From Metellina segmentata (lineage: Eukaryota > Arthropoda > Arachnida > Araneae > Tetragnathidae): 64,000 nucleotides of DNA. The notes beneath the pieces are model-generated. The model saw only the letters and a list, made by a program, of their open reading frames with translations. It made no database searches and was not told the DNA's origin. The translations under genes were made by a program, and so were the position numbers. This document shows, piece after piece, positions 48,347-57,886 of the stretch. The stretch is taken from NCBI GenBank assembly GCA_947359465.1, contig OX375873.1:95405478-95469477 (forward strand), in the 5' to 3' direction. Position 1 is the first letter of the stretch, and every line of letters begins with the position of its first letter.

Positions 48347-48595
48347 TGTAGGGTGCTGGGGTTTTATTAAGTGAATACTTCTAGTTGAATTCGATTTATT
48401 ATAGATAATATGTACAGAGAGTTTAAAAATGGCGCATCGAGATCACGTCCGTCAACATAACATCAATCGTCTCGTCTAACGTGATCCGATGCGCGCGATC
48501 AAAAAAGATCGCGCTTCTTTAAGTGAAAGTTGTACTTCTTTTCAGGTAAAAGTTGTAGTGCTTATCTTAGGATAGCCGTGGGGCTTAACCCTACA
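48347..48595 (-). repeat. 3' LTR of the gypsy element
   Basis: 249 bp, with TGTAGGG...CCCTACA ends. On the element strand it has two AATAAA motifs near its end (CTATAATAAATCG and TTAATAAAACC) and two hairpins: GCGCGATC-TTTTTT-GATCGCGC (48493-48514) and a longer imperfect one pairing 48432-48447 with 48480-48494. Confidence 0.97.
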
Positions 48596-48876
48596 TTCGG
48601 CCATCCTACCTGGTCATCTGCCCTCAGATGACAGCACTCACATAAACAAAAATTTTGAGAAATACAAATGTAAATACAATAAAAAGAAGCAATTAGATGA
48701 AATGAATAAGACACAATTATAAAGAAATCAAATATGCACAGTAAACAAAAACTATATCAATAATCCTAGTTCAAATTGTCCTTAGAAAAATAAGTTTAGG
48801 AAAGTTTATCAGTCCAGGGTTTCATATATTCAATGCAGGTGGTGGTTTTTATTGGTCCATCACAGAAACCACATTT
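48596..48876 (-). other. gypsy untranslated region after integrase
   Basis: No envelope gene. The sequence next to the LTR (element strand AGGTAGGATGGCCGAA) is only moderately purine-rich, so the polypurine tract is weak or atypical. Confidence 0.5.
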
Positions 48877-51126
48877 TTAAACATCATATGTGTCATTGTT
48901 TTTAAGCTTAATTACCTTATAGGGTCCTAGGAATTTGCACTTCAGTTTCAGCCCAGGTCCAAATTGAGTGCGCTTGATTGCAACTAAATCATTAAGTTTG
49001 AATTTACGCGGTGGTCTAAGTCGAAGATTGTAGGTCTTTCGGTTTTCTTCCTGTACTTTCAGTATTTGTCGCTTAGCTGCTCGTCTGAGGTCTTCACGGG
49101 ATTGCAGAAAATCGGACTGAATTTCAGTATTCAGTAGGTCTGTAATCTGCACGTCATTCCTGGACTTCATTTTTGTACCAAATAGTAGTTCAAAAGGACT
49201 TGTATTAATGCTTCTTTGAAATGTGGAGTTGATTGCTTGTTGGACATCAACCACATGGGTGTACCACTTTGTTGGATCTTGGATGGATAATTTGGACAAA
49301 ACAGCAATAATGATGGAATTCAAGCGTTCAACTTGTCCATTCGCTCTGGGAAAGCCGGTAGTTATTTGGAGATGGCGAATACCTTCTTCGGAGCAGTAGG
49401 TTTTAAAGTAGTTTGAGGAAAATGCAGGGCCTCTGTCAGATATGATTTGTGTAGGGTTTCCAAATAGAGTTTTCTGAGTTTCTAATTTAGAGATGACCTC
49501 AGCACAGTCGGTGGATTTGGTTGGGTAGAGCCACACAAATTTTGTAAAAGCATCAATGACTGCAAATATGTGCTTATAATTTTTGTGTGTGCTGGCTAAA
49601 GGACCAAGATGATCAATATGGTACGTGTGGAGTGGAGTGTCATCCTTCTGTAAGGGGTGAAGCATACCTTCTTGTTTGCCACATTTGCGGTTAGTTAAGA
49701 TGCATGGGACACAATTAGCAACACACTTGTCAATCTTTACTTTGAGTTTCGGGATAAAAAATTGTTGCTTAAGCGTATCTTCAGTTTTCTTTGAAGCAAA
49801 ATGACCTTTTTGATGAGCATTCCTTATGATTTCCGTTTGCATAGATTCTGGGACAACTAGTAGTTCATAGCCATCAACAAATTTATGGAGAATATCAGCT
49901 TTCAAGCAAAAGTCCTTATATGGCTTAGTTTGAAGTACTTCTTTGATAGCACTCACTTCATCATCTTGATTTTGAGCATGTTTGATTTGCAAAAGAAGAG
50001 AGTCCTGGATGTTCAGCACAGCTGGGGATCTGCTGAGGGCGTCAACATGCATCATTCGGGAACCAGGTCGGTGTTCCATTTCGTAGTCGAAATCTTCTAA
50101 TAGCAATGCCCACCGAGCAATTCTTGTACTCAACTGTTGCTTGCTCATCGTTAGTTTGAATGCGTTGCAATCAGTTACAAGTTTGAAGTGTTTGCCGAGT
50201 AAATAAACTCTAAATTTTTGCAATGCTTGCACTATTGCCAACACTTCAAGTTCATAGCTTGAGTATTTTCTTTCAGCTTCAGATGTACGTTTACTCATGT
50301 AGTACACAGGATGAAGGCAATTGTCTGAAATGGAGGTTTGCATCAAAATACCACCATAACCATGAATACTTGCATCAGTATGGAGTTCTGTATGGCTGTG
50401 TTGATTATAAATATCAAGCACAGGTTTATCACATAAACATTGCTTTAAGAGGGTAAAAACATGGTTTTCTTCATCACCAAAATTAAATTCTTGATTCTTT
50501 TTTAAAAGATCTGTTAAAGGGTAAGCAATAACAGAAAAGTTGGGTATAAACTTACGAAAGTACCCAGCAAGGCCAAGGAAACTCTGCAATTCCTTGTGAC
50601 ATGTTGGTTGGGGATAGTTCATAACAGCTGCAGTTTTCAGAGGTGATGGGAATAACTGTCCATTTTCTATCACGTGGCCAAGGAATTCAATTCTTCTAGT
50701 TAGGAAGTAGCACTTTTTAAAATTGATTATCAGTCCATGTTCAGAGGCGACTGAGAGGACTGACTTCAACATCTCTATTCCTTCTGTCTCACTCTTGGAA
50801 GGGATGATAAGGTCATCCATGTACAGTAAAACATGACCTTTTAGGATCAGATCCTTGAACACTGAATTGATGAATCGCTGAAACACAGATGGTGATGTAC
50901 ATAAACCAAAAGGTACACGTAAAAATTGGTACTGTCCATTGTGAGTTACGAATGAGGTGTAACGGCGGCTGTTCTTTTCAACAGGAACATGAAAGAAACC
51001 ATTTTTTAGATCTAAGGTAGTGAATGTACGTGCATCCTGTAGTTTATCCAACAAGTCTTCAATGAGAGGTAACGGATATCTGTCCTTCACTATGTTCTTG
51101 TTTAACTTGCGGTAGAGTCCACACAA
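48877..51126 (-). CDS. pol: reverse transcriptase, RNase H and integrase
   Basis: 749 codons in the frame one step from the upstream one. It starts at an incidental Met just past the frameshift, so it is not a natural start. RT: LDLKNGFFHV with catalytic Asp39 and LLYMDDLII with YMDD at 102-105. RNase H: Asp251 (HTDAS), Glu292 (YELEV), Asp319 (VTDC) and Asp362 (HVDALSR). Integrase: zinc-binding His438, His442, Cys472 and Cys475; catalytic Asp505, Asp564 and Glu600 with the expected 35-residue gap; and a C-terminal GPY motif at 734-736. All catalytic residues are intact. The protein copies the element RNA and inserts the DNA. Because of the frameshift it cannot be made as one polyprotein with Gag unless ribosomes shift frame, and the site does not look programmed. 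Confidence 0.95.
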   Translation of the reverse strand: MCGLYRKLNKNIVKDRYPLPLIEDLLDKLQDARTFTTLDLKNGFFHVPVEKNSRRYTSFVTHNGQYQFLRVPFGLCTSPSVFQRFINSVFKDLILKGHVLLYMDDLIIPSKSETEGIEMLKSVLSVASEHGLIINFKKCYFLTRRIEFLGHVIENGQLFPSPLKTAAVMNYPQPTCHKELQSFLGLAGYFRKFIPNFSVIAYPLTDLLKKNQEFNFGDEENHVFTLLKQCLCDKPVLDIYNQHSHTELHTDASIHGYGGILMQTSISDNCLHPVYYMSKRTSEAERKYSSYELEVLAIVQALQKFRVYLLGKHFKLVTDCNAFKLTMSKQQLSTRIARWALLLEDFDYEMEHRPGSRMMHVDALSRSPAVLNIQDSLLLQIKHAQNQDDEVSAIKEVLQTKPYKDFCLKADILHKFVDGYELLVVPESMQTEIIRNAHQKGHFASKKTEDTLKQQFFIPKLKVKIDKCVANCVPCILTNRKCGKQEGMLHPLQKDDTPLHTYHIDHLGPLASTHKNYKHIFAVIDAFTKFVWLYPTKSTDCAEVISKLETQKTLFGNPTQIISDRGPAFSSNYFKTYCSEEGIRHLQITTGFPRANGQVERLNSIIIAVLSKLSIQDPTKWYTHVVDVQQAINSTFQRSINTSPFELLFGTKMKSRNDVQITDLLNTEIQSDFLQSREDLRRAAKRQILKVQEENRKTYNLRLRPPRKFKLNDLVAIKRTQFGPGLKLKCKFLGPYKVIKLKNNDTYDV

Positions 51127-53123
51127 ACTCTTGGACTGCCATCTTTTTTTTTCACAACAAGTACTTGGCTTGAGTACTCAGAAGAACACGGTTCCACAAT
51201 TTTGTCGTGTAGCCACACTTGAACTTGATTGTCAACAACATCTCTTTCAGCAAATGGTAAACGTCTAGGTCTGTGAAATATAGATGCATCACTTTTAACT
51301 TGAATCTTCATTTCGACATTGGTTGTTTTTGTTTTATTGGGCACATAGTTGGATACTAACTGCTTAATGACATCCTTCTCATCTTTCGCTGCATTGGGGC
51401 CAATATCCAACTCGGAACTGTCGTCAACTGAGATACTATGGATTATCACATCTGCATCATTGTGAGCAAGTTCAGTTGCAGGTTTGCGTATGGAAATGTT
51501 ATCTTTTGTAATGGAAACATCAGCTTGTTTGAGGATATCCATACCAATAATGGCGTCTGATGACATAGTTTGGTTCTTGACAACACAAACATTAGTAGTA
51601 AACAGTTCATGATCAATGAGAATTTCGGTTTCAAAACGACCAAGAGGTAAAACTTTAGAGTTACCAAATGACGTAAGAGAAGTAGGATAGTTCTGCAATT
51701 TTGGAGAGCCAATTTTTCTGTATACATCTTCATGGATAATGGTAACTTGGCTTCCTGTATCAATAAGAGCATTAATTGGAACACTATTGATTGTAACACT
51801 GTGAAACATTAAGTTTGGAGCTGCGCAGCAGAAAGTTGTAACCTTGTTATTCTCCAATCTGCTAGTTCTGTTAACACAAGAGGAGGATTTATGTCCAAAC
51901 ATTCCACACAACATGCACTTTGGGCCACGATGTTGACCAGGGCAAAATTTTGAGATGTGTCCCACTTCATTGCAATTGTAGCAAATTTGTTGCTTGCGCT
52001 GTCTGGAAAAATTTGGGGTTTCCTGACTGCATTTTTGGAAATGAGGCTTTGTTTCTGTCCCTCGGCGGTGGTTCACATCGTTGAAGGAGTGCGCATTGTC
52101 GTCTATTTGTTTGTATCTGGTGCGTTCCAGATAAATTTTCTCATAAATCATCAATTTTGTTTTGAATTGGGATATTGAAGTGGCACCATATAATATTTGC
52201 TTATTGCTCAGGGAGTCTGGTATACCCCTGATACAATAATCTATGATAGAAATTTCGTCGATGCAATTGGCACCTCTGCTTGCCAATTCCCGTATAGCCA
52301 AGAGATATTCCGATACAGTCTCAGTAGGCTTCATCCTACGATGCTCCAACTGCCTATGCAGGTCGATGCTGTTAATTTTTTGGCTGAACTCTTCCAACAG
52401 GGCAGTTTTTAATTTTTGCCATGTTGTTAATCCACGCTGAGACTGCAAAAAGGTTTTGGCTGGTCCAGTTAACAGATTTTTAGTAAATATAATTTTCTGA
52501 GCATCGCTCAATGCAGGAAACAGTTCAAGATTTTCATCCACATCACGAAAGAATGCGGAGATTGAGTATGAATCTCGGCCATTAAAGTGTCTGATAGTTT
52601 GCGCCAGGTCTTTTAGAATAAACCAATAGCTATCATTCTGCTGAATACTTGCAGCCGGGGAAATGGAGTTTCGAAGTGAGGCCTGCGGAACGGGAAAAGG
52701 AGATACCTCTGAAGAGCTGGGTATATATGAAGCAACACAGGCACCAGATGTCTGATTGAATTGTTCGTCATCGTCGTCAGAAAAAGAAAGGGCATCGAAA
52801 ATCAACACGCAGAGTTCTTCTTTCGTACCAGCACTGTCAATATGAAGAATGGAACAAACTGAGATAACGTCGTGCAGCTTGAAAGTCTGTAGCACGGATT
52901 TCTTTCTCTTCTCTAGATCGAAGTTCTCGGGGAAGGATGAGAAGGCACGCAACTTCTGTCGGCTGTCCCGATCGTATTCGTCGTCGAAAACCACACTGTA
53001 CAAGAGTCTGATCAATTTCGAAGAACCGGAATGAAGTAGTGCAGCTACCGCGGGAATGTCGCCAAGCGATTTCGCCATTTTGTGTACGGAGCCAAGCACA
53101 AGACGAAAGCAGTCACACAGCAA
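51102..53123 (-). CDS. gag: Gag-protease and start of reverse transcriptase, with DEK-like N terminus
   Basis: 673 codons; a more likely start is Met16 (53076-53078), just before the first domain. Residues 16-115 look like the pseudo-SAP/SAP region of the chromatin protein DEK: SLGDIPAV, LIRLLY, FSSFPENF, then the SAP-like HDVISVCSILHID with SGTKEEL-type SAGTKEEL, followed by an acidic SDDDDE run. The Ty3-type Gag core (about 172-300) has WFILKDLAQ, LTGPAKTFLQ and WQKLKTALLEEF. Two CCHC zinc knuckles lie at 381-394 and 403-416. The protease active site is DTG at 455-457 in INALIDTGSQV, with the partner motif IIGMDIL. RT begins near 590 and reads VVKKKDGSPRVCVD before a two-base insertion ends the frame. 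Gag packages the RNA and the aspartic protease processes the polyprotein. Confidence 0.93.
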   Translation of the reverse strand: MLCDCFRLVLGSVHKMAKSLGDIPAVAALLHSGSSKLIRLLYSVVFDDEYDRDSRQKLRAFSSFPENFDLEKRKKSVLQTFKLHDVISVCSILHIDSAGTKEELCVLIFDALSFSDDDDEQFNQTSGACVASYIPSSSEVSPFPVPQASLRNSISPAASIQQNDSYWFILKDLAQTIRHFNGRDSYSISAFFRDVDENLELFPALSDAQKIIFTKNLLTGPAKTFLQSQRGLTTWQKLKTALLEEFSQKINSIDLHRQLEHRRMKPTETVSEYLLAIRELASRGANCIDEISIIDYCIRGIPDSLSNKQILYGATSISQFKTKLMIYEKIYLERTRYKQIDDNAHSFNDVNHRRGTETKPHFQKCSQETPNFSRQRKQQICYNCNEVGHISKFCPGQHRGPKCMLCGMFGHKSSSCVNRTSRLENNKVTTFCCAAPNLMFHSVTINSVPINALIDTGSQVTIIHEDVYRKIGSPKLQNYPTSLTSFGNSKVLPLGRFETEILIDHELFTTNVCVVKNQTMSSDAIIGMDILKQADVSITKDNISIRKPATELAHNDADVIIHSISVDDSSELDIGPNAAKDEKDVIKQLVSNYVPNKTKTTNVEMKIQVKSDASIFHRPRRLPFAERDVVDNQVQVWLHDKIVEPCSSEYSSQVLVVKKKDGSPRVCVDSTAS

Positions 53124-53307
53124 ACACCAAAGAGATTCTTTTAACCACCAGCGACCCGAAATGTCCGTCGGAGAAGTTGTTTAAAACTCCAGTTTTCACA
53201 ACAGCAGAGCCTTTACGCGTCAGTTGAAAGGCTAATAACTTTGGGAGCGTCCGTGAACATCTACTCACAGTAACAGCGTCTTGAAAAGTCACTTCGTCAG
53301 GTTTGAC

Positions 53308-53317
53308 CGAGCCCCCA
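53308..53317 (-). other. primer binding site, tRNA-Pro-like
   Basis: Three bases after the 5' LTR the element strand reads TGGGGGCTCG. This is complementary to the 3' end of animal tRNA-Pro with CCA, and the same core is used by murine-type retroviruses. The match does not extend beyond about ten bases. Confidence 0.6.
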
Positions 53318-53320
53318 TAA

Positions 53321-53571
53321 TGTAGGGTGCTGGGGTTTTATTAAGTGAATACTTCTAGTTGAATTCGATTTATTATAGATAATATGTACAGAGAGTTTAA
53401 AAATGGCGCATCGAGATCACGTCCGTCAACATAACATCAATCGTCTCGTCTAACGTGATCCGATGCGCGCGCGATCAAAAAAGATCGCGCTTCTTTAAGT
53501 GAAAGTTGTACTTCTTTTCAGGTAAAAGTTGTAGTGCTTATCTTAGGATAGCCGTGGGGCTTAACCCTACA
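53321..53571 (-). repeat. 5' LTR of the gypsy element
   Basis: 251 bp, identical as read to the other LTR except for one extra GC dinucleotide in the GCGCGCGC run near 53465. Confidence 0.97.
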
Positions 53572-54062
53572 TATATATAGATATATATACTATATCCAAC
53601 CGTTTGTTTCTTTTTTTGTAGTCAGCATGTCGGGCATCATGGAGAAATTCAAACCCCTGATATCCATATGTAAGAACTTTTAACTCCCACTGACCACCTA
53701 TCACACATTTTTCAGTTACTTCATCAAATCGCAAAGTATTTTGTGGTGTCGTCGCCCCAAACGGTAGCGTGAAAACAGAATAACAGTCTCATTCGTGAAT
53801 CCCTACAGGGAGCAAACCCTTTTCTTCTCCAGAGCGGAGCATTCCTTGCATTCTTATTCGGAACGTTCCCAATCGGAACATTCAAATTCAAATCTTCGGC
53901 AGTTGGAACTGCAGGATATAAAGTTCATCGACATAAATATTTTATCAAATATTGGATGAGGAGGCTAACTTTGATAATAAAAAAAACTTTGACGAAACGC
54001 GTATTTTATCAAAGTTGACCATTGTACTATCATATTTCGTCGTCAAACTTATTTTATAAAAA
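53572..54062. other. Harbinger right-hand interior with a possible small exon
   Basis: At 53606-53675 a pyrimidine tract ending in GTAG is followed by TCAGCATGTCGGGCATCATG and, about 45 bases on, by a GTAAG donor-like site. The reading is MSGIMEKFKPLISI. This could be a relic exon of the element's second protein or chance. Further right the sequence is of mixed composition with paired GGAACGTTCC-like motifs at about 53860-53890. Confidence 0.25.
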
Positions 54063-54100
54063 ATCTTTGTCATAGAACTTTTATAGTGTAATAACGGCAT

Positions 54101-54221
54101 TAAAGTAGTCTTTATTTCATGCTATAAGTTTTGTTTTTCTCCCACCCCGATTTAACGTTTTCCTGCATATAACGTTATTAATTTCCAGTCCCTTGAAATA
54201 CTTTATATCGTGGTTACACTG
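54101..54221. mobile_element. pogo/Tigger-like right end
   Basis: Contains GTCTTTATTTCATGCTATAA, CACCCCGATTTAACGTTTTC and the terminal GTGGTTACACTG followed by TA. The minus strand reads CAGTGTAACCACGATATAAA, the counterpart of the left end at 46265. An ~80-bp block (AGTCTTTATTTC to GATTTAACGTTTTCC) is also present at 47000-47055. Confidence 0.6.
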
Positions 54222-54225
54222 TATA

Positions 54226-55299
54226 AACATTTTCACGACTCTATTCTCATAAAGTTGAGTTCTATTCCTGCAACTACTCTAAATGTATTTCTCTTTTCTG
54301 TGTTAATAAAATCTTTCTTCGTGTCTGTATGTCCCATTTAAATGACTTTAAAACATTGATTTACGCAGTTAGAACAGATTTCGGCTCATACTGCATGAAT
54401 AAACAAAGAACCCCATAAACCTTCAATATTTTCTCTTTTTCATTCAAAATCAAATAAGCTCAGTCCTGATTGAGACATTTGTTTCGAGTACAGGTCTACG
54501 ACTTGCAGATCTATGAGTTGTAATGAACTAGTCGAGTATTTCTTCAAAATGTTTGCATGCTCACTTCAAATCACTGCGGAATTTTTTTTCTCGTATACTT
54601 GAATAGATCTCTCGTCAAGAGCTTTAAAACAATATCAAATAAAGCCATCTTGCGTTCATGGTTGCCAAGATAGACTGAGTAAGACGCGGGGGCACACCTA
54701 GAAATATTGAATCACTTTCACCACCTATTGAGAGGAAAGGAAGCATCACTCGCTCATACGGGGTATTGAGCAGTATCTGAATTGAGCTCTACACCGTTTA
54801 TGAATATACTATCACGATTAATGTTCGGCACGTATTTTTAACACTATAATAATCAAACTATAATAATCTCAATTGGAGTTTAGTTTTGTCAGGTGGTCAG
54901 CCGTATGTCGCTGCATACTATCAGCAGATTTAATGCACACACCTTCATATTAAAACAAATTCTAGATTTGTTAGAACTGCATAAATACATAACTGTAAAT
55001 CACTACAGTGCATACTTAGAAATTGACGCCCATGGTCAGTTGTTTGGTCATTTGGGATAACGTTTAATGAAAAAATTTAGTTTATTTTACACTATGCATT
55101 TAGACTTATATTAGTATATATGCTAAGTGTCCAAAAAAGTGAAAGTTCCCATAACAGTAATTTAAAACACTTTCCTATAACGAGCATGTTCGGTGAAAAC
55201 CAGGATAATCGGTATTAAATATGCATTGATACATTATGAATTTATCAGATACTTTTATTTTCCCATTAAAAATTAAAATGTGATGTAGTACATTCAATT
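54226..55299. other. AT-rich stretch without gene
   Basis: Apart from the repeat fragment at 54283-54330 (related to 26400-26760) nothing recognised. Confidence 0.45.
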
Positions 55300-55505
55300 A
55301 ACTGTCCAAGTGTTTTCAACAAGATATATCGTCAATAAATATCTGGCCAATTTGGCTAATGACAAGGTATCTCGTCATCAAGATCTTGCCGATTATTTGG
55401 CAATGACAGAATCACTGTTGTCTCTAAGGACGAGATATCTTGTCCATCAATATCTGGTCAGTTCTTCTGATGACTGGATGCCTCTTCGGGACAACCACCG
55501 GGAGG
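55300..55505. repeat. member of the ACGAGATATCTCGT family
   Basis: CAAGTGTTTTCAACAAGATA, GGCTAATGACAAGGTATCTC, GTCATCAAGATCTTGCCGAT and GGACGAGATATCTTGTCCAT, ending in GGGACAACCACCGGGAGGG. The plus frame 55310-55597 is a shadow of this repeat. Confidence 0.75.
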
Positions 55506-55919
55506 GAACCGTTCAAAGCCATTCCTTGGACTTGCACCACTCTCGATTGGAATCATCCTCCATTCTGGACACTTTCTACCCCTTAAGACCTCGCTGAAGT
55601 GACAGGTACCAGCCTCCGCCGCGCAGAACACGGTAATTGTTGTAGTCAACCCTCTTCATGAAACCATGTCTCGTATCAGAAATGTCCTTTTCAGATCTGA
55701 CCCCTAGTGCAGAGAGAGAGAGAAATCTGTCGTCCTACGTGCTTGCGTTTTCAATTCCAGAAGCGATCCCGGTCCCTCTGTTTACCTTGAGATGCTTTTT
55801 CTTTGCTAACTGTCAAGTCATGAATGATACAATGGTTAATTGTTGTAATAATCCTTCAACCACGCGTTGCCGTAAGTGGCGATAACGTCTCGGCCCATGC
55901 TTGACTCGAAATAATAACG

Positions 55920-55920
<1 letters not shown>
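55506..55920. other. mixed-composition stretch, no supported gene
   Basis: GC-richer up to about 55760. Frames at 55458-55649 (minus) and 55658-55885 (plus) show no domain. Confidence 0.35.

Positions 55921-55966
<46 letters not shown>
55921..55966. repeat. (AT)n microsatellite
   Basis: Over 20 AT units. Confidence 0.95.
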
Positions 55967-55968
<2 letters not shown>

Positions 55969-57661
55969 AGGGAAGAAATCATTTACTAATGCAATTTAGA
56001 TTATGGATGTTTTTTGTATTTCTGTTGATCTTGTCCATTAGCGTTATCGTATAAATTATTCCGATGTCGGAAAGGAAGGATAGACGACATCGGATCAGAA
56101 GTAATTATTCCACAAAACCAGTTGGTGTGGATAAAAATGACTTCTTTTTTACACATTTCTCGGCATTTCAGGAGGGAAATGTTTTAAGAGTTATGAAAAG
56201 CAATTCCTTACAGTGCTCAAATGAATTTACTACATTCCTGTACTTGTTTAACCAGCATTTAGAATGGGTTTGCAGGGAAAACTATAAAAGTTTAACAGGA
56301 ATGTATATTGCATATAATATTTACGTAATGAATTTAAAATGAATTATTTAATTGTTTGGGTTGTCAGTAAGTGTGATTACTTTGAAAGAGGTTTTACTAC
56401 CTCTAGTGATTTCAGAAGACTTAAGAAACTCCTCGCACAGAAAACATTGTCAAATTACACTACATAGTTTCTATCAATGTATTTCCACTCAAATTCTTAA
56501 ATTTTGAAGACTGATAATATATAAAATTAAGTTATTTTAAAATCTAAATAGCTTCATTTGTTCTTTGATGTTTGCATTTTCCTTTCAAGATTTTTTTCTA
56601 TATTTGATGCAAAATAGAAGTTTTATTTGAATTAAGATACTTCTAGATTCAATATATTTTTCTACATAAACACATATTTAAGTAAAAATACCTTCGATTC
56701 AACACGACTTTTAACTATTAGTTTCAGGTTAACGTTTAGGTAAAGAATTGTTTCATATTGTACACTATTTTCTCATTAAGTAGTAACGAAAAAAGGAAAC
56801 AAACTGTGTGCAATAGAACAGAAACGCCTCAACTCTATCGAACGACCAAAATTGGACGCATGAAACATCCTATAATATGTCAGGGTTTTATAGTACATTA
56901 AAACGTATCTTAAGATCATCTCTTTTTATAAGAAACATACGTATTTTCAATAATTTAAAATTTTTTAAAGGAAAATCTATGTGCGTTATTAAATCTGTAT
57001 GTATTTTTCTGATCTACAATAAGTGTAAAGTATCATGTGAAGACACTTTTCTCACTGTCTATCTCATTTAACTTTAAGCTTCTTTTTGCTTTTAAAAACT
57101 AGCGCTGGTAAAGTTAGCCTAAAGTTACAATGCAGCTTTTCACACATCATTTTTCAAATAATGACAAGCAATCTAGAAGATACGAAACACCCTTTAAAAT
57201 ATATTCCATTCTCTAAAATTTTGACAGACCTTTCCTTCAAATTCACAGCTTCCCTTTCAAACTACTTCAGTATCTAAACAATTCACTTGAACCCATTACC
57301 TAAGCTTGTCTTCGTAAAGCGAAATAATTATGAGCGAAAGCTACAGTGACGAACGACAGATAGCTTCAAGTCCTTTTTCGTGATGCAATCCATCACCGAT
57401 AAGTATTGCTTACCATTACTTGTCTGAGTTAATAGACATCGAGTAGTCTGCTCAATGTGTTCAAATTGATCTCACATATTACAATGTAGCAAATGGATAA
57501 GATATTGATAACTATCCTTGATAATATGTATCCATCTTATAGAAATATAAGAAGAACATTGAGATATGATTTCCTTAATTTTTTTTTATAGTTTGAAATA
57601 CAGGAAATATGCTTACTTGCGGTGAATGCCCACTTTTGTAAAATTGTGCATGATTACATGA
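55967..57661. other. AT-rich stretch without gene
   Basis: A 92-codon plus frame (56064-56342, MSERKDRRHRIRSNYSTKPV) has somewhat balanced composition but no recognised domain. Splice or expression data would be needed to call it. Confidence 0.35.
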
Positions 57662-57886
57662 GTTTAACCCTCCAGGTCTTTTCAACGAGATATCTCGTCC
57701 ATCAAAGTCCAACCTATTTTTCTATTGATATCTCATCGTTAAGATATTACAAATTTTTAATGATATGATCATGAAATCAAGTTATGTCCAGTTTTTCTCT
57801 AAATACAGTATATCTCGTTCACCAAGATCTAATCAGCTTTGCTAATGACGAGATACTTTGTCGAGATAACCACCACGAGGGTTAAG
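57662..57886. repeat. member of the ACGAGATATCTCGT family, full length with inverted ends
   Basis: Starts TTTAACCCTCCAGGTCTTTT then CAACGAGATATCTCGTCC. On the minus strand from the right it starts CTTAACCCTCGTGGTGGTTA then CTCGACAAAGTATCTCGTC. The ~225-bp element is therefore MITE-like, with TTAACCCTC ends and an AT-rich centre. Confidence 0.8.

Larger units (their letters stand above)
48347..53571 (-). mobile_element. Ty3/gypsy LTR retrotransposon, young copy
   Basis: Bounded by near-identical direct LTRs and by TATATA on both sides (48341-48346 and 53572-53577). Element order on the minus strand is LTR, primer binding site (53308-53317), Gag-protease-RT start (51102-53123), RT-RNase H-integrase (48877-51126), short untranslated region, LTR. 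RT before integrase places it in Ty3/gypsy. No envelope frame follows integrase and the integrase has no chromodomain after its GPY motif. Confidence 0.97.
47070..54098. mobile_element. PIF/Harbinger-like element, disrupted by a gypsy insertion
   Basis: Left end GGCCGCTATTACACCGTAAA (47071-47090) with AGGTCTTTGACAAAGAT, and the minus-strand right end GCCGTTATTACACTATAAA (from 54098) with AGTTCTATGACAAAGAT, form inverted repeats of about 37 bp. The left part carries a broken Harbinger transposase (47313-47680). No clear 3-bp target duplication is visible at the outer edges. Removing the 5.2-kb gypsy element leaves about 1.8 kb, so the element is also internally deleted. Confidence 0.6.

Noticed and set aside
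51134..51146. A9 run as a programmed frameshift site
   Set aside because: The reading frame before and after the A run is the expected RT frame. The break lies about 30 bases later, at a dinucleotide insertion.
51446..51799. 117-codon minus frame within gag
   Set aside because: Out-of-frame shadow of the protease region.
56064..56342. 92-codon frame as a host gene
   Set aside because: Balanced composition but no recognisable domain or splice signals; left as unassigned.
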